A program made the position numbers and the translations under genes. Positions 12,385-24,861 of a DNA stretch of 64,000 nt are shown piece after piece. Under the pieces are notes generated by a model. It was not told the DNA's origin and made no database searches. It saw nothing but the letters and a program-made list of their open reading frames with translations. Positions within the stretch are counted from its first letter, which is position 1, and the number at the start of each line of letters is the position of its first letter. Source of the stretch: Pyronema omphalodes (Eukaryota; Ascomycota; Pezizomycetes; Pezizales; Pyronemataceae); NCBI GenBank assembly GCA_024516155.1, contig JAJJXM010000061.1, positions 186,001 through 250,000 on the forward strand. The letters are read 5' to 3'.

Positions 12385-15356
12385 TTCTGTTTTGCTCGAA
12401 ACGTCTTTTGTCAAGTCGATCTGCAATTTCATAGATCAGGAGAGGAGCCGTTGGCGATTGATTGTACGTTGAAAGCTGTTCATATTTTGCTTCCAGGCCT
12501 AAGCCCTCGAATATGCACCGCATAAACATCTGACCCGGACACTGTTAATACCACATCCACGATTTTCGAGGTTTCCTAAGACGATAAAGGATCAATAACT
12601 CTCCAATAGCTTATCTCAATCATTACAATTTATGTAAGGCAGTTGACTTGGCATTTGCAGGTGGATAGCGGACAAAAGTTGTACGCAGTACATAATGTGC
12701 TACAGAACGCCGTATTTACCCTTGCACCAGAGTACTTATGATTACCCAATATTTACGACTTAGCCAGTCTCACTCACATGTTTTCTTATGTACTATAAGA
12801 ACGACCTTGCCAAATGTTAATAGGAGATAACACGTCGAGTGAGCCCCATGTCCGATTCTGGTAAGAATGCACTTATTTTGCAGCCGGTTGTAAGGCAAAA
12901 AGTAAATAAGCTTTCCTATCTTCACTCCAGGCAGAACCAAGAATTCTCTACTCTGAATTAAACTGTTTTGCGTGGTATTAATCGCTGAATCAGTAACTCA
13001 TGTTCCAACTCCCTTTTTCTTTTCCCAGATCCAACCTATTCTGTCTGTTCCCAATTTTTTCTTATTTTTGTACCCGTGGTCATTGTCCCATTTATATTTC
13101 CCCCTGTTTATAGGGCCATCAGTATCCTTTTTCCTAAAAACAGGTTTAAGCGGAATAGTTATTGCTAGGAAGTGTATTTAGTCTTTTTTTCATCTTCCCC
13201 CATTGTAATACCGTTAGAAAGTCGTAGCAGGCATTCAATCAACCCGCATTTTACTTTATAGCTTTACCCACGGTGAGCTTGGGTGTAACGAGGTCTCTGT
13301 TTTGGTTGTCAAGAGGTCATATATAAGTACTAGCTAGTTATCTGTCTCTGGCTAACTTGTTGCGGCCTACATAACAAGGCGCGTGTAGCTACAACGATTG
13401 CTTGATATTTGAAAGCAGTGCGTTGATTGGTACAATGTGGTAATCCAAAGTTAATCAAGTACGAATTCAGCAGTGACTCGCCTCACATAAATGATAATGC
13501 AATATCGAAACTACATGTTCAGCACATAATCCCGTAACCGACCTAATGCTTTCATGAATATGTCTTGAAAGTAAGACCAATCTAAAATGAGGAGTGAAGT
13601 TATTTCCATTTTTGGTTAGCCAACGATACCCAATATTATTCCAACCATCAGCTCTTTATATTGACGACAAGCCAAAGTTCAATAATTTTCATGGCAGGTA
13701 ATGCAACGTAAAGTCTAGGAATCAAAACTTATCCAAAATTCAAAATTTGTACTACATTTTCAGTGATTGGCTTGACTAGAACTGACTGTCATGCATTTGC
13801 AGACAAAAAATGGCATTTTTTCTTTTGTGTTTTCGTAGACAATGTGTAGAGAATGGGCTTCATGACCCTTTGGGTCCCACACACAAGCCGCTTTTGTAGC
13901 TACACTTTATCCAGCATTCCGCAAAAATATCCTTCCTGCCTACCTAACAACTATTGACCTGTCCATCATCTGCTGTCAATCATTGACCGCTCTTCATGAA
14001 AGTACGCCGCCCACACAAGCACACGCGGCGAGGGTTAGAAGCAGACCTGAAGACAGAAGATTCTAGCCATCGACAAGTGTTTAGTCATTCATAGAGATGG
14101 ATTTTGAGCTTGACATTTGAAGACGTGCAGAATATTTTCTGGCGACTGGCTCACATTGGGCGATGCTTCGGTTGCAGGTATGTGTGATGTCTTCCTTTCT
14201 TCAGAAGCCTTGCCAGATGTTTTTTAGAGGCAACAGTTAAAGGATTCATTAGATATGTTCTTCCCAATGTCTTATTAGACATGGTGTGTGATTTACGTTC
14301 CAGATGAAGACCAAAACCCATAAACTACAGATGTATATATATAGCATAAGTCCTGGGGGCTACCAAACGATTCGTTAATACAAAATTCATATCTTCGGCG
14401 TAGAGAGACGAAAGCCATGTATTTCCTGCTAGCAAGAAGCCCATAAAAGTAAAGCATGGGGAGACGCTCAGTTGTTCTGCAGGCCTCATCTATAGTTACG
14501 TTTTCGGCGCGCGGAGCTTTTAGGTGGTCGGGTTTAAGCGAAAATCCACCGGCGTCCGACTGGCCAGTTTGATGTGCAGCTACATACCAGATCCACTGCC
14601 TTCTCCTTGTAGGCTATTATTTTGAGCTATACATTCAGTTTTTGTACTATTGACGGTATTGCACATTGACAGCTCTCCTTCTAACTGGCAAATGTATTTC
14701 TTTATCGAACTAAAGGCGGAATCGTCAATGCGATGGCTAACTGTAAGATTATTTAAAAAAAATAGTGCAGTTAACCGTATAAAAGATACATTCTGCTGCG
14801 AAACTAGAGATTTTCTGTAGAGGCCAAATGTTCAAGGTGCGCAGTAGTGAATCCTGGGACGAATGGCGCATGTAGTGGCGCTTGTCATGTTAGGGCTATC
14901 TTTAGCGCATCATAAACCCTAACAGCCCAAGCATCCGATCCGACATCGGAAGTAGAAAACCTCTCTCACATCCGCGCAAACCTAGCATTTTCAACAAAGA
15001 TCTAGGTAGGCAGTGCATATGAAAGCGGAGTTCCGAAAGCTTGGTATCTGGTATCCGAAGCTAAAGATATATCTGACCTGGTTGCTGGTTCAACTTCCAA
15101 GATGTACCCCGGATTTTCAAAGCGTTTTGCCCCACAGAGACGCTCTGGATCCCTTCGGTTAACTAGTGGATCTCTAGTTCCCCATGGGGAAGTGGACTTG
15201 GGTGAGATAAATCATGAATGGACTATACCCAAGCCCCAGGATAGGAGGGCTATCGTCCGCGGACAACATGGGGAATCTCAAGCGGCAAATCCTTGGAAAC
15301 AGTGATAAATTCACTGCTCCCGCGGAAGAAATTGACAGCAGAATCATACACCAACC
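12385..15356. other. 3-kb gene-free stretch
   Basis: This is the longest stretch without a supportable gene. It is AT-leaning and unique-looking, with no tandem repeats, long frames or domain signatures on either strand. The short frame at 12972-13181 is hydrophobic low-complexity sequence. It may be decayed transposon DNA, but no terminal repeats were seen. The last few hundred bases must contain the promoter of the transporter gene at 15357. Confidence 0.5.
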
Positions 15357-16420
15357 ATGTCCACAACAACCGAACACACAATCAACGATTTGGAGAAGGG
15401 AACCAGCGGCGTCCACAGTGATGTGGGCGTAGACCTCACCCGAGTTGGAACAGTCGTTCTGACACCGGAGCTATTCGAGAAGTTATACTTGACGCCACAG
15501 ACACCGGTTAAAGGACAATTACGAAACACATTTGGAAATCCTACGCCTCTGTTTGTATCACTTTTCGATCAGTGGTGTTTTAAGCTAACAATATATTAGA
15601 GCAGTTATCGGTTTCGTACTCAGTTTAACGCCACTCTCGTGTTCGCTACTGGGATGGATGGATTCTGACGGTACCGGAGCGGCATTCTTGTAGGCCAATT
15701 CCTTCATCTACTTGTGAATAAAAAATCGAGATGACTAACTTCGAATCCTAGGGGAGTGTTTGTATTCGTTGGTGGCCTTCTCATGATCCTCGGAGGCTTT
15801 ATGGAGTTCTTTATCGGCAATACCTATCCATTCGTTGTATTCTGTTCAATGGGTATGAGATAAAATACTATCTAGCCTTTATTTGAATAATTGCTAATCA
15901 TAATGTTAGGTTCTTTCTTCCTCGCCTTAGCAGCTACCAACATACCCAGCTTTGGTGTCATGGCAGCATTCACAACTCCGGATATGCCTGGCCCCCAAAA
16001 CCCCGCATTCTACAACACCTTCGGTAAGTCTTGACACTACCTTGATTCTCCATTTGTTTTTTACATTTCCACTAATAACACCTCACAGCTTTCTTCATAG
16101 TTTTCGTCGGTTTCATGGACTTCATCTACCTCATCGCCTCGATCCGCACCAACATCTGTCTCCTCGGTATTCTTCTGTTCACTGTTATCGGACTTGAGCT
16201 TCTCGCAGCAGCATACTGGAATATCGGGGCGGGTAATATGGGAATGGCACTGAAGTTTCAGCGTGGTGCTGGTGGGTGTACTTTCATTGTCTGTCTCTTT
16301 GCCTGGTATCTTTTCTTCGTTCTAGTTATGGCGTCGGTTGATTTCCCAATTTCTCTTCCGGTGGGTGATTTGAGTACTGTTGTTAAGGGCGGTAGCGAGA
16401 AGAAGAAACGGGAGGAGTAA
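15357..16420 (+). CDS. GPR1/FUN34/YaaH family membrane transporter
   Basis: Five exons (15357-15550, 15600-15689, 15752-15852, 15910-16023, 16089-16420) give 276 residues. The family transports acetate and related small molecules across the plasma membrane and includes fungal AcpA and yeast Ady2. Visible features are a soluble N-terminus of about 60 residues, the family NPxP motif before the first membrane helix (NPTPLAVIGF, created by splicing), GGFMEFFIGNTYPFVVFCSMG in helix 3, and six hydrophobic segments ending with a basic KKKREE tail. All four intron phases close. Family members are often induced by acetate or weak acids, but no regulatory site is evident here. The exact substrate cannot be read from sequence. 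Confidence 0.9.
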
Positions 16421-16608
16421 TGTTTTGGATTTCGGTTTTAGTTTTACGGGTTATGGTTCTGTTTTTGGTTTCTGGAATCACTTGTATTTATTCATCCTCG
16501 AGGATTGAAGTTCCAATATTTTATAGGTATTTTATTCGTACTGCATAAGCGAATTAATGATTACACACCATCTCCTAAATGCTACCCCGGAATTAACACC
16601 TATGTAGC

Positions 16609-17259
16609 TTAAACATCCAAAACAGCAGGTACCAAAACCGGCGTCACCACCACTCCCAAATCCACATGCACACACCCTGCATCCAACGTATTCCCATTAC
16701 CTGAATACCTAAACTCATCCCTCAACCCACTAGCCCGTCTCACACAAACCTTATCTCCATTCCTCAATCTCAGAATCATCTGCGGAGCCCCGGTATCAGG
16801 ATTACACCCATCATAAACATCAAAATAAGCCCTTGGATCTCCACGCTGGGTCATGAAGATCTTAGTGGTGTTGTCTCGCGCGGTGTATTCGCCGTTAATG
16901 ACAGCACGGATGATGACGTTGTTGAATGTAGGTTCTGTATTAGTGAGGACTCCCGCGACGAGAGTGTGATTAGAGATAGCATCACCGGCGGGGGATAAGT
17001 AGACTGAGATGACAATGACAGGTAATTAGCAGATGAGAAAATGGAACGAGGTGATTCGTTCAGAATATAACGTACGGTGATTATCGCCACCTCCGGCTTT
17101 CCAGAAGTTTAGTCGACGGTTGTGAATAGTAGGGTAGGAAGCATTGTGGACTTCGACCGCAAATGGGGTGTTGATATTGGCGTTAATCTGCGGGATTGGG
17201 TTGGGTGTGCATTGAGCGGAGACGAGTGCGGCGGTGAAGAGGATGCTGAGGAGATGCAT
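16609..17259 (-). CDS. small secreted protein, hypothetical
   Basis: Two exons (17259-17076, 17003-16609; 72-nt intron) give 192 residues. The N-terminus MHLLSILFTAALVSAQC is a clear signal peptide, with cleavage probably after VSA. The mature part has few cysteines, several N-glycosylation sequons (NAS, NHT, NTT), and motifs such as NRRLNFWKAGGGDNHLYL and YFDVYDGCNPDTG. Its FVNNVIIR-like and SPAGDAISN strands suggest a beta-rich extracellular fold. I do not recognise a named family. The gene converges tail-to-tail with the transporter gene at 15357. It could be an apoplastic or cell-wall protein; an effector role would be speculation. Confidence 0.75.
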
Positions 17260-17349
17260 AGTGCTTGTTAATGATTCTTCTGCGGAAGCTTTATTGATTT
17301 ACTTGCTCCTGCCTGTTATTCCGGGATTTGATTGAGTTATTGAGAAAAA

Positions 17350-17632
17350 CTGCGAGAGTGGGCTTTATAATTATTTTTCTTTCCCTGATCACTCTTTGTG
17401 TGCTGCGAAGAATTAAGATGGCGTGTCGTACAGATATCCAATCTGGGAAGATGCGGGTGTTCATACTGGTGTCTATTCCAAGCCATTTTGCATCACCGTT
17501 CGTCAACTTCTCGTCGATTCCTGTGGTGAATTGACCGGGTACACCTGACTCAAAAGTATACACACGCCATGCTTTAAGGCAGCGGGCCGCTCCATTTTGG
17601 CCAAGTTCCAGCCATCCTCTTAGGTAGTCGAT
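17350..17632 (-). pseudogene. coding-like gene remnant, unknown family
   Basis: Reading the minus strand from about 17632, an open frame gives IDYLRGWLELGQNGAARC, then LKAWRVYTFESGVPGQFTTG, then IDEKLTNGDAKWLG and IDTSMNTRIFPDW. The composition is that of real protein rather than random frame. It is preceded directly by CTAG, which could be a 3' splice site, but no upstream exon with a start could be found, and the frame loses protein character after about 17350. It is best treated as the remnant of a gene or a missed exon. Confidence 0.4.
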
Positions 17633-19838
17633 CTAGAACCGAATTGCGAGCACTCCAAAAGTTTTTGTACAACTTTATATCGCGAGATTTGATTGTGGGA
17701 TTTCGTCTGAATTGTCCTAAATAGTACATATGTTTGTGCATGTGTAATGTATTTAGTGCATAGCCGCCCAAATTATAGATTACACAGGTGGAGTTGGTTG
17801 TGCTCTGAGTTTAGCTTGATGCGTATCAGATGTTTCCTAATAAGGCATTCAACGGTGTATGAAAAAAGTTTACCAAGTACTATCAGTCGTCTTTTATGAA
17901 AACAATTCATGTCAAAGATTGGTAGCCGAGTCCACATGCTATGCAGTTTTCTCTGGGCTTGGAAGTTGTAATAAATCGTAGACGGTGAAAGGTACGTATC
18001 TCTATGAATCCCAGTTCCAGAGTGCTGAATTGGTATGAACATATCCGTCATCACTGTGGTACGTATTTCGGCGAGGTTAGTCCCAGGTCGTCAGACCTGG
18101 GCACATGATTAGAACGTGTTTGCTCATGACTCCCGTGCATATGATCGCCAAGAGCTACTGCAGTACATAGATGGGAAGTAACTTTTGCACTCGACTTGGC
18201 TACTCCTTGCGATTATGTTTGGTCGGGTTGTTGAAATATTAAAGCGTTGAAGTTTTATTTGGTTTACAAACCACCCCCTCACATTAGATGCTCTGTAGGA
18301 TTTCTTTTTGATTGGTATATTTACTAAAGCGGTGCGTGAATTCCGAACCAGACTGGAACTTTCTGTCTATATTAGCCAGATGCCGCGATAGCTAGGATGG
18401 AAAGAAGGGGGGTAGAATTATCCAACCCTAGGCAAGGTTAGAAAACCATGAATACAAGTGTTTTAGACAGGTTTATCGACGTTAGCTCTGAATATCGCTG
18501 CAATAGATTGTGGTGTTGAGAAAACGGCACATAGCAATTTGAAAGCTATTCTGCAGTATTTATTTCTTAAATCAAGATATCTTAACCCATAATATAATTA
18601 ATGAGGAATGCATGGAACCAACTGTGGTCTGTGACCTGAGTTAGGAAACGTGCAATGTATAGTCGTAAACAAATTACTTGGCAAATCTCCCTGTATGCAT
18701 CGAGCATCACTTGCATAGTCCAGTGTCCAACCCTAGTGGGCTACCATACTAGCGTCCGAAGAAGAGAACATTTCTTATACTAATGGGCATAACAATCGAG
18801 AGGCTACAAAGAATTTTTCGATTATTCAAGCCTCTGTTGCGTAATAACTCCCTGATATATCCCTTACCATACATTCTGTATCCTGCTTAATGAATTCTAT
18901 AGACAGAATGATTTTTGTTTTGACTATTCAGATTGAACGAAATATCACGGCCAAGTCCGGGGAATGCCTTCAAAAATTTTGTATCCAGAGATATCTTGAA
19001 TTTACAAAAAGTGAAATCCTGCTACTGCAGAATCTCAAGAACGAAATATTGCAAACATCCTTCCATATATTACATTTCCGACTCGTACAGCCCCTTAATA
19101 GCCCTTTTCTTAAATGAGCAAACAGGTCTCAGGGACAAATCGATGCTCTGTACAAGGAATTTGAAGAGTAAGATAAGAGGAGGCTACAACCTAAAAACCG
19201 CAAGATCGCTCTATATGGGGCGTACCCAGTGGTCAACGGCTTGTACCATTGGCTAGCTTTGCATAGCAACAGTAGTACCCACCATAACCTTACGGTTGCA
19301 AGCGTGGATGAAACAATAAATAAATAAAAAAAATCTTCTCTTCAATTTCAGCCGCAAATAAATTAGATTCCGATGTTAATTTCGGCCCCAGGGTAAGGGA
19401 TCGGCCCGAACCATCGGTACGGCTAGCGCGTTTACGAGCACTCTACCTCAGATGCCGACGCAAACCTCATTCTACACTTAGCTCCAGTTGCTGATGGATC
19501 CTTCAGATATATATTAACTTCGGATGGGAATTCCGAATGTAGATTTTTCGTCCGTGGTGATGTATCTTCATTCGTGGCCTGGTGGAATTGACACGCATAT
19601 CCGTAATAGTGGCACCCGTCTTCACGCTCGTGCCTGCGCGCGTATAGATCAGTTCCCTAAATTCGCGATCTGGAATTGAGTTCCCCCCGAAGATATTAAT
19701 TACAGGGGTTTCACGGATAGAATCTCGGAATAAAGAACGTGCGACCGGATTGAGGAGCCGGCTCGGGGGCGCGATAGACCGAGGAACATGTAGTATAAAA
19801 CGGAATGCTGTGTTTCTTGTTCGGTATTGTGATAAAAA
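17633..19838. other. intergenic, decayed DNA
   Basis: An AT-rich stretch without a gene-like frame. The final 50 bases carry the TATA element of the pectin methylesterase gene; the rest shows nothing recognisable. Confidence 0.45.
19794..19800 (+). promoter_or_regulatory. TATA box of pectin methylesterase gene
   Basis: TATAAAA lies 38 nt upstream of the ATG at 19839. The leader would be very short if this element is used, as happens in highly induced fungal secreted-enzyme genes. Confidence 0.5.
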
Positions 19839-21076
19839 ATGCTATTCATGAGATTGAGCTTCATATTCTTCGGCGCAGTGTCTTTGTTGGGTGTTCAAGC
19901 GGCGGTTATTGAACGAAAATCCGGCAGAACGTCGCCGCCATCCGGTTGTATAGTTGTTAGCAAGTCTGCATCTTCTGGACAGTTTTCAACAGTGAGTTCA
20001 AACTTCACCTTTCCTACACACACCCGAACCTCATTAATTCCGCATAGGTTCAAGCTGCTGTAGATTCTCTCAGCACAACTTCTTCAACAAAACAATGTAT
20101 ATTCATCTATCCAGTCTGTCACACCTAGCCAACTTTTCACTTCATCTACTGACATGAACTATTCCAGGGCACCTACGCTGAGCAAGTCTACATCGCTCCT
20201 AGAAAAGCACAGCTCACTATCTACGGGTACACCACCGAGACCAGTAGCTACTCCGGCAACACCGTAACCATAACCCAATCGCTATCTCAAGACAATGTCA
20301 GCAGCAACGATCTCACAGCTACACTACGTGCCTGGAACGAAGGCTTGAAGGTGTACAACATCAATCTCCAGAACACACGCGGTCCTGGATCCCAAGCACT
20401 TGCACTCTCTGCAAATAACAATAAGCAAGGATACTACGGTGTAAAGTTCCTCGGATATCAGGATACACTATATCCCAACACCGGATATCAAGTTTATGCT
20501 AAGTGCTATATCGAGGGAGCTGTGGACTTCATTTTTGGAATGCAGGCGAGAGCTTGGTTTGATAATGTTGATATCCGCATCAAGGGAGTAGGGTTTATCA
20601 CTGCGAATGGTCGGGATAGCGAGAGTAATCCGAGTTACTATATTATAAACAACTCTGATATTAGGGCTGCGGATGGTGTTACTTTAGCCGCAGGAAGCAC
20701 GTATCTTGGTCGTCCATGGAGGAATTGGTCACGAGGTAAGTAACTCAATCAAGCATTACGAAAAGAATCAAGCTTATGAATGTGGGGCAGTCATTTTCCA
20801 GAACACGGCGATGAGCAATGTTGTTAACTCTGCTGGTTGGAGGTACTGGAATGTCGGTGATGAAAGGACCGATCATGTTTACTACAAGGAGTTTGGAAAT
20901 ACTGGAACCGGCGCTAGTGGAACAAGGGTATGTAGCAGTCTCCCATTGAATCGACTGGCACAACTTTAACCGGGACATAGGCTTCGTTCTCGAGCAGTCT
21001 GTCAGCTGCTAACCCTATCACGCTGTTGTTCGGAAATAGCTATAAAAGCTGGGTTGATACAGATTATCTTTCATAG
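19839..21076 (+). CDS. pectin methylesterase (carbohydrate esterase family 8)
   Basis: Five exons (19839-19991, 20048-20113, 20168-20735, 20791-20927, 20981-21076; introns 53-56 nt) give 339 residues, normal for fungal CE8. The enzyme removes methyl esters from cell-wall homogalacturonan, opening pectin to polygalacturonases and lyases. The signal peptide is within MLFMRLSFIFFGAVSLLGVQA. Active-site elements are intact: QDTLY (catalytic Asp near residue 172), DFIFG (Asp near 193) and LGRPW (Arg near 245, Trp near 247). The right-handed beta-helix core surrounds them. Exon 4 begins inside a Val codon, giving RVIFQNTAMSNVV. The gene is isolated, with decayed DNA upstream. It is consistent with a plant-degrading lifestyle. 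Confidence 0.93.
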
Positions 21077-22120
21077 AGCTGAGGATTTGTTTGCGATTAA
21101 GGAACGAAAAATGTGTTTGGGCCTTCCGATTCAAACCGTATCGAGTGATATTAAGTGATGCTTGAGAAGCCACCTCACTTTTGTTCCCGGAACATATCCG
21201 AAGAATAAAAATAAATCCTCCTATGATCCATCAAACTACAGTACATTCAAGACAAACCAAGAATCTCCCATAAATCTCAGTTTATGGACAGAAAATATAT
21301 GCGCGTAGGAACGGGGAAATGTCTTGCGAAACGACAGGGGTTCATACCTGGGTGCTATGCCAATGAAGTAGCTGGCTGCTGTACCCCATAAGCAGTGGCC
21401 TCCATCCACTGATCACTAAGCACTTGCATACCAAATCTATGTCCACATCATACAAGCTTCTAATTTTCATTGTATATCCATGCATCGACATAATGACTAA
21501 AACTCCTAGGTTTGGCGCCCACATCTCGTACATGGGATCCTTGCTAGATATATCTATTCCTATCCAAACGGATCTTTCCAGTTTTACTAAGCGAACTTCA
21601 CCAGAAAAGTTCGCCAGTTTTTGTTTTACAACTCCGGAGAAACTGAGATGGCATCATCATGCGCAAAGGATCCAGCAAATAACCCAACTTCCAGGAGTGA
21701 TCGAGACAAAATTCTGGCTCGAGATAGTTCAAGATCCGACGTAAATTTGCCGGTTGAATTCAATGGAGGTTGAGTAGGATATGGAATAGAGGATGAACGA
21801 TAATTTGGGTGGTTTTTGAGATATGCAGATACATGAAATTTACTGACTGTCAGTTTAAGTTTGGAAAGTCGTGGTGTCATAAGATACGATTACGTAACGC
21901 GCCAATATCGGTCGAGTGCTATTCAGACAACTAGCTTTGTGACTTTAGATACAGCAACTAATACCCATATGAGCCGATTCAAAGCTCAAATGACTAATGA
22001 AATAACGCGTTTCTAGGCGCTAGTAACAACAAAAAACATTAACAAAATAATAATATACAATGGAAGAGAAGATGGAAAAAGATCAACGCCACTCTTCCGA
22101 AAAGAAATAGACAGAAAAAA

Positions 22121-22225
22121 GGAAGAAAAGAAGAAAAGAAGAAAAGAAGAAAAGAAGAAAAGAAGAAAAGAAGAAAAGAAGAAAGAAGAAAAGAAGAAAA
22201 GAAGAAAAGAAGAAAAGAAGAAAAT
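22121..22225 (+). repeat. (GAAGAAAA)n polypurine array
   Basis: About 13 copies of an 8-bp unit with one interruption. The plus strand is wholly purine, which can favour triplex (H-DNA) structures. The predicted frames across it are repeat artefacts. Confidence 0.9.
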
Positions 22226-22265
22226 AAAAATCAACTCCACAAACCCCCAAAACCTTTACACCATA

Positions 22266-22314
22266 CCCAAACCCAAACCCAAACCCAAACCCATAACCAA
22301 CCAACCAACCAACC
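22266..22314 (+). repeat. (CCCAAA)n then (CCAA)n
   Basis: About four and a half CCCAAA units are followed by CCAA units. It resembles a telomere-type repeat in composition but differs from the usual fungal CCCTAA. Confidence 0.8.
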
Positions 22315-22370
22315 CGTCTCATCTCTACCCCCCAAAATTAGGCATCAACCAAACTCCCTCCACACCGTCT

Positions 22371-23627
22371 CTACAAAAAGCCCCAAACCCCAGCCCGTTT
22401 CCCAAAACTTTCCGACCTCTTCACCTGCGCAACAGAAACAGAAACAGAATTCCGAAACCCCTGATCCCTTCCCATCTGTTTAGGAAACAACGAATAACTC
22501 GTTGATATTGCTCTTGGCCTTTGTTTTTGTCTCTGGTTTTGTTGTTGTTGTTTCTGTGGTTGTTGATGACTAGTATTCATCGCGGTATTCCTGAAGGTTG
22601 CTCGACGGGTGATTATTTGCGGTTTATTAACATCTTGCATTTCATCTTCTTGATGTTCCCGATGTTCTTGATATTTTTGCCCCAGACCTTCCCGACCTTC
22701 CCGACCTTCCCGAAGATCCTTATATTTCCACTGGTTCAGCATCATTCCAGGAGCTACATATACTCCCGAAACTGAAATCTCCTGTTGATATACAAGAAAA
22801 ATACCCTTTCTTCTTTCCCGCTTTTTTATCTTATTTTCTTGGTCTTTGGATATTTCCTCCTCTCTTGTTCCGTCTCCAGTTTTGATGGCCGATGTAGTTG
22901 GTGCTGTTTTGGTTGGATTCTTGGACTTTTCGGTGTTGGTGATGGTGTTGATGGCATTGCTGGCATTTCTGGCGATATTCTCCCCCCTATCACCATCCCC
23001 ATCCCTATCCCCATCCTTCCCCCCATCCTTCTCCATCCTCACACCCCCACCCCCCGGCGGCCTCGGAAACGCAGCAATCAAAAACCTTTTCTGTTCTTTC
23101 CGAAGCTTCCGTTTCTTGGGGAAGGAAAACATTTTTATGGCCAGGCCTGTTGGGGAGAAAGGGTAGTTTTTGATGGTTTCTTGGATGGTTGTGGTGGCTG
23201 TGGTGGCTGGGAGTGTAGCTGTGGAATCTGTGGGAGTATCCGAAGGAGTATCCGTGGAAATATCTAGGAAAGTACCGGGATTATCTAGACTATATCTGTC
23301 CGGAGAATCCTGGGGATTCTGGGTGATATAGAAATTTGTGGGATTTTGGGGATTCGCCGAGACAGGTGATAAGTCGGTTTCTATCAGCGGTGAGGGATTG
23401 GTGGAATATGTATTACCAACAGCGGTAGCTTTGCGGGTTTTGTACCATTGTTTTTCTGGCTTGCTGTCTTTTTCTTCTTTTCCTTCTTTTCCTTCTTTTC
23501 TTTCATATTCAGATTCTCCATCTTCATCTACTTCTCCCCAATCAGAAGCATGAACACCGGGATTTAGTATAGTACTGAAAGAAGGAAGAATAATGGTAAG
23601 GTTCGGGGGTATAGTTTTGTTAACCAT
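22371..23627 (-). CDS. intrinsically disordered hypothetical protein
   Basis: A single open frame encodes 418 residues from the ATG at 23627 (MVNKTIPPNLTIIL). The frame stays open further upstream, but only by way of a non-ATG start. Most of the protein is low complexity: Glu/Lys/Gly-rich segments, Thr-rich runs, Gln/Lys-rich tracts and proline-glycine loops. Short ordered-looking islands are GLAIKMFSFPKKRKLRKEQK, FLIAAFPRPPGG, and GIFLVYQQEISVSGVYVAPG followed by MMLNQWKY. The C-terminus is NSVSVSVAQVKRSESFGKR with a hydrophobic end. No family is recognised. The regular islands spread through the frame argue that it is a real gene; nuclear or cytoplasmic location is undetermined. A dense polypurine stretch (about 23640-23895) lies in its leader. 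Confidence 0.65.
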   Translation of the reverse strand: MVNKTIPPNLTIILPSFSTILNPGVHASDWGEVDEDGESEYERKEGKEGKEEKDSKPEKQWYKTRKATAVGNTYSTNPSPLIETDLSPVSANPQNPTNFYITQNPQDSPDRYSLDNPGTFLDISTDTPSDTPTDSTATLPATTATTTIQETIKNYPFSPTGLAIKMFSFPKKRKLRKEQKRFLIAAFPRPPGGGGVRMEKDGGKDGDRDGDGDRGENIARNASNAINTITNTEKSKNPTKTAPTTSAIKTGDGTREEEISKDQENKIKKRERRKGIFLVYQQEISVSGVYVAPGMMLNQWKYKDLREGREGREGLGQKYQEHREHQEDEMQDVNKPQIITRRATFRNTAMNTSHQQPQKQQQQNQRQKQRPRAISTSYSLFPKQMGRDQGFRNSVSVSVAQVKRSESFGKRAGVWGFL

Positions 23628-23639
23628 GATGATAGGTTT

Positions 23640-23895
23640 ATAGATCGAAACAACGGGAAACAACAGGAAGCGAACAAAAAGAAGCAAGAAGGAAAAGCAA
23701 TTGCAAGAAAAGGAGGAGTAAAGTAAAGAAAGGGAAAATCAAGGAAAGCAATTGCAAGAAAAAGAAAGAAGGAACAGCAACAGCAAAAGAAAAAGAAAAA
23801 GAAAAAACCGGAATAAAACAAAAGAAACGAAAAAAACCGGAAAGCAACAAAAGAAAGCAAAAAGAAAGAAGGAAAGGAAAGGAAAGGAAAGGAAA
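23640..23895 (+). repeat. polypurine-rich stretch
   Basis: Roughly 250 bases are almost entirely A and G on the plus strand, with AAGAAAG, GGAAA and GCAAGAAA submotifs. On the minus strand this is a polypyrimidine tract just upstream of the ATG at 23627, so it may be a pyrimidine-rich promoter or leader. Confidence 0.75.
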
Positions 23896-24285
23896 CCGTG
23901 TAGTTAGTGAACACTCAGCCCCGAAAACTTAGAATAACTGCAATACGAGATAATAGCATATCTGCGGAGCAGCATATAAGTTTTTTCTGATGATGTAAGG
24001 GATCATTGAACGATGGCGGGGCGCGGGGTGGCGGTATGCATGGCGGTATGGCTTGACGTTATGGCTTGACGATATGCATGGCGGTATGGCTTGACAGTAT
24101 AGCTTGATGATCTTGCGGCATATATGTACATAGGTATGTATGTACAGACATACCTACACAGAACCCACCACAAAAAGATGTACATAGGATCATAGGAATC
24201 CAAAACTTTGGTATTTTTGCATCATACCATTTCAGGAACATGCGGTTGTGTTTCTTGTAATACATATATCTAGTATAACCCCCCG

Positions 24286-24305
24286 CCCCCCCCCCCCCCC
24301 CCCCC
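24286..24305 (+). repeat. poly(C) run, 20 nt
   Basis: Uninterrupted C20, preceded by CCCCCCG. It lies between two genes with no coding role. Confidence 0.9.
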
Positions 24306-24839
24306 GCGCAAGTACACACAGTGCATATTCACCTTTAAATCCAAGATACTATATATTTACGGCATATGCAATTCTGGCCCTCAGATGGTATACCTATACA
24401 AATGTGCATATATATAGGCTATAAACTGTATCTATGAGTTTAAGAAGTTTGAAGTTTGAAGTTTGGAATAACAGGTGAGGCTGGCCGCTCTGTATGTATG
24501 CTAGTTCCGCTGGGCTGGGGTAAAATTACACTTGGATCGGTTTGCTGCTTGCTTGCTGTCTGATTGTCTTCAATGTCCACCTACAGAAGTATGTGGAAGT
24601 GAAAGTGTATGTAACACTGTTTTTTATTTTTATTTTTTTATTTTGCAGGAATTGGTGATTTATCATTTATGGACGCATAGATATATACAGATTCCAAATG
24701 GGGTATATATTAACATAAGAAAAATCTTCAAGTCAAAACGAGAGGGAAAGATTAAGGTGGAGATACGAGTGAATTATGAGTGAATTAGATAATGAACGAG
24801 TACATATCTACACCCGGATCTTTCGGTTTTCCAGTTTTC

Positions 24840-24861
24840 GGGGGGGGGGGGGGGGGGGGGG
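24840..24861 (+). repeat. poly(G) run, 22 nt
   Basis: Uninterrupted G22 just downstream of the 3' end of the minus-strand Rmt2 gene. Confidence 0.9.

Larger units (their letters stand above)
21077..22370. other. intergenic with polypurine array
   Basis: No gene is seen. The right end holds an octamer polypurine array (22121-22225) and a CCCAAA array, listed separately. Confidence 0.5.

Noticed and set aside
12305..12529. Minus-strand frame TRFERATFW... as a protein
   Set aside because: Its C-terminal end is the antisense of the tRNA-Trp gene; the same kind of false peptide appears opposite many tRNA genes.
22266..22292. Interstitial telomere
   Set aside because: The unit is CCCAAA, not CCCTAA, and only about four and a half copies exist.
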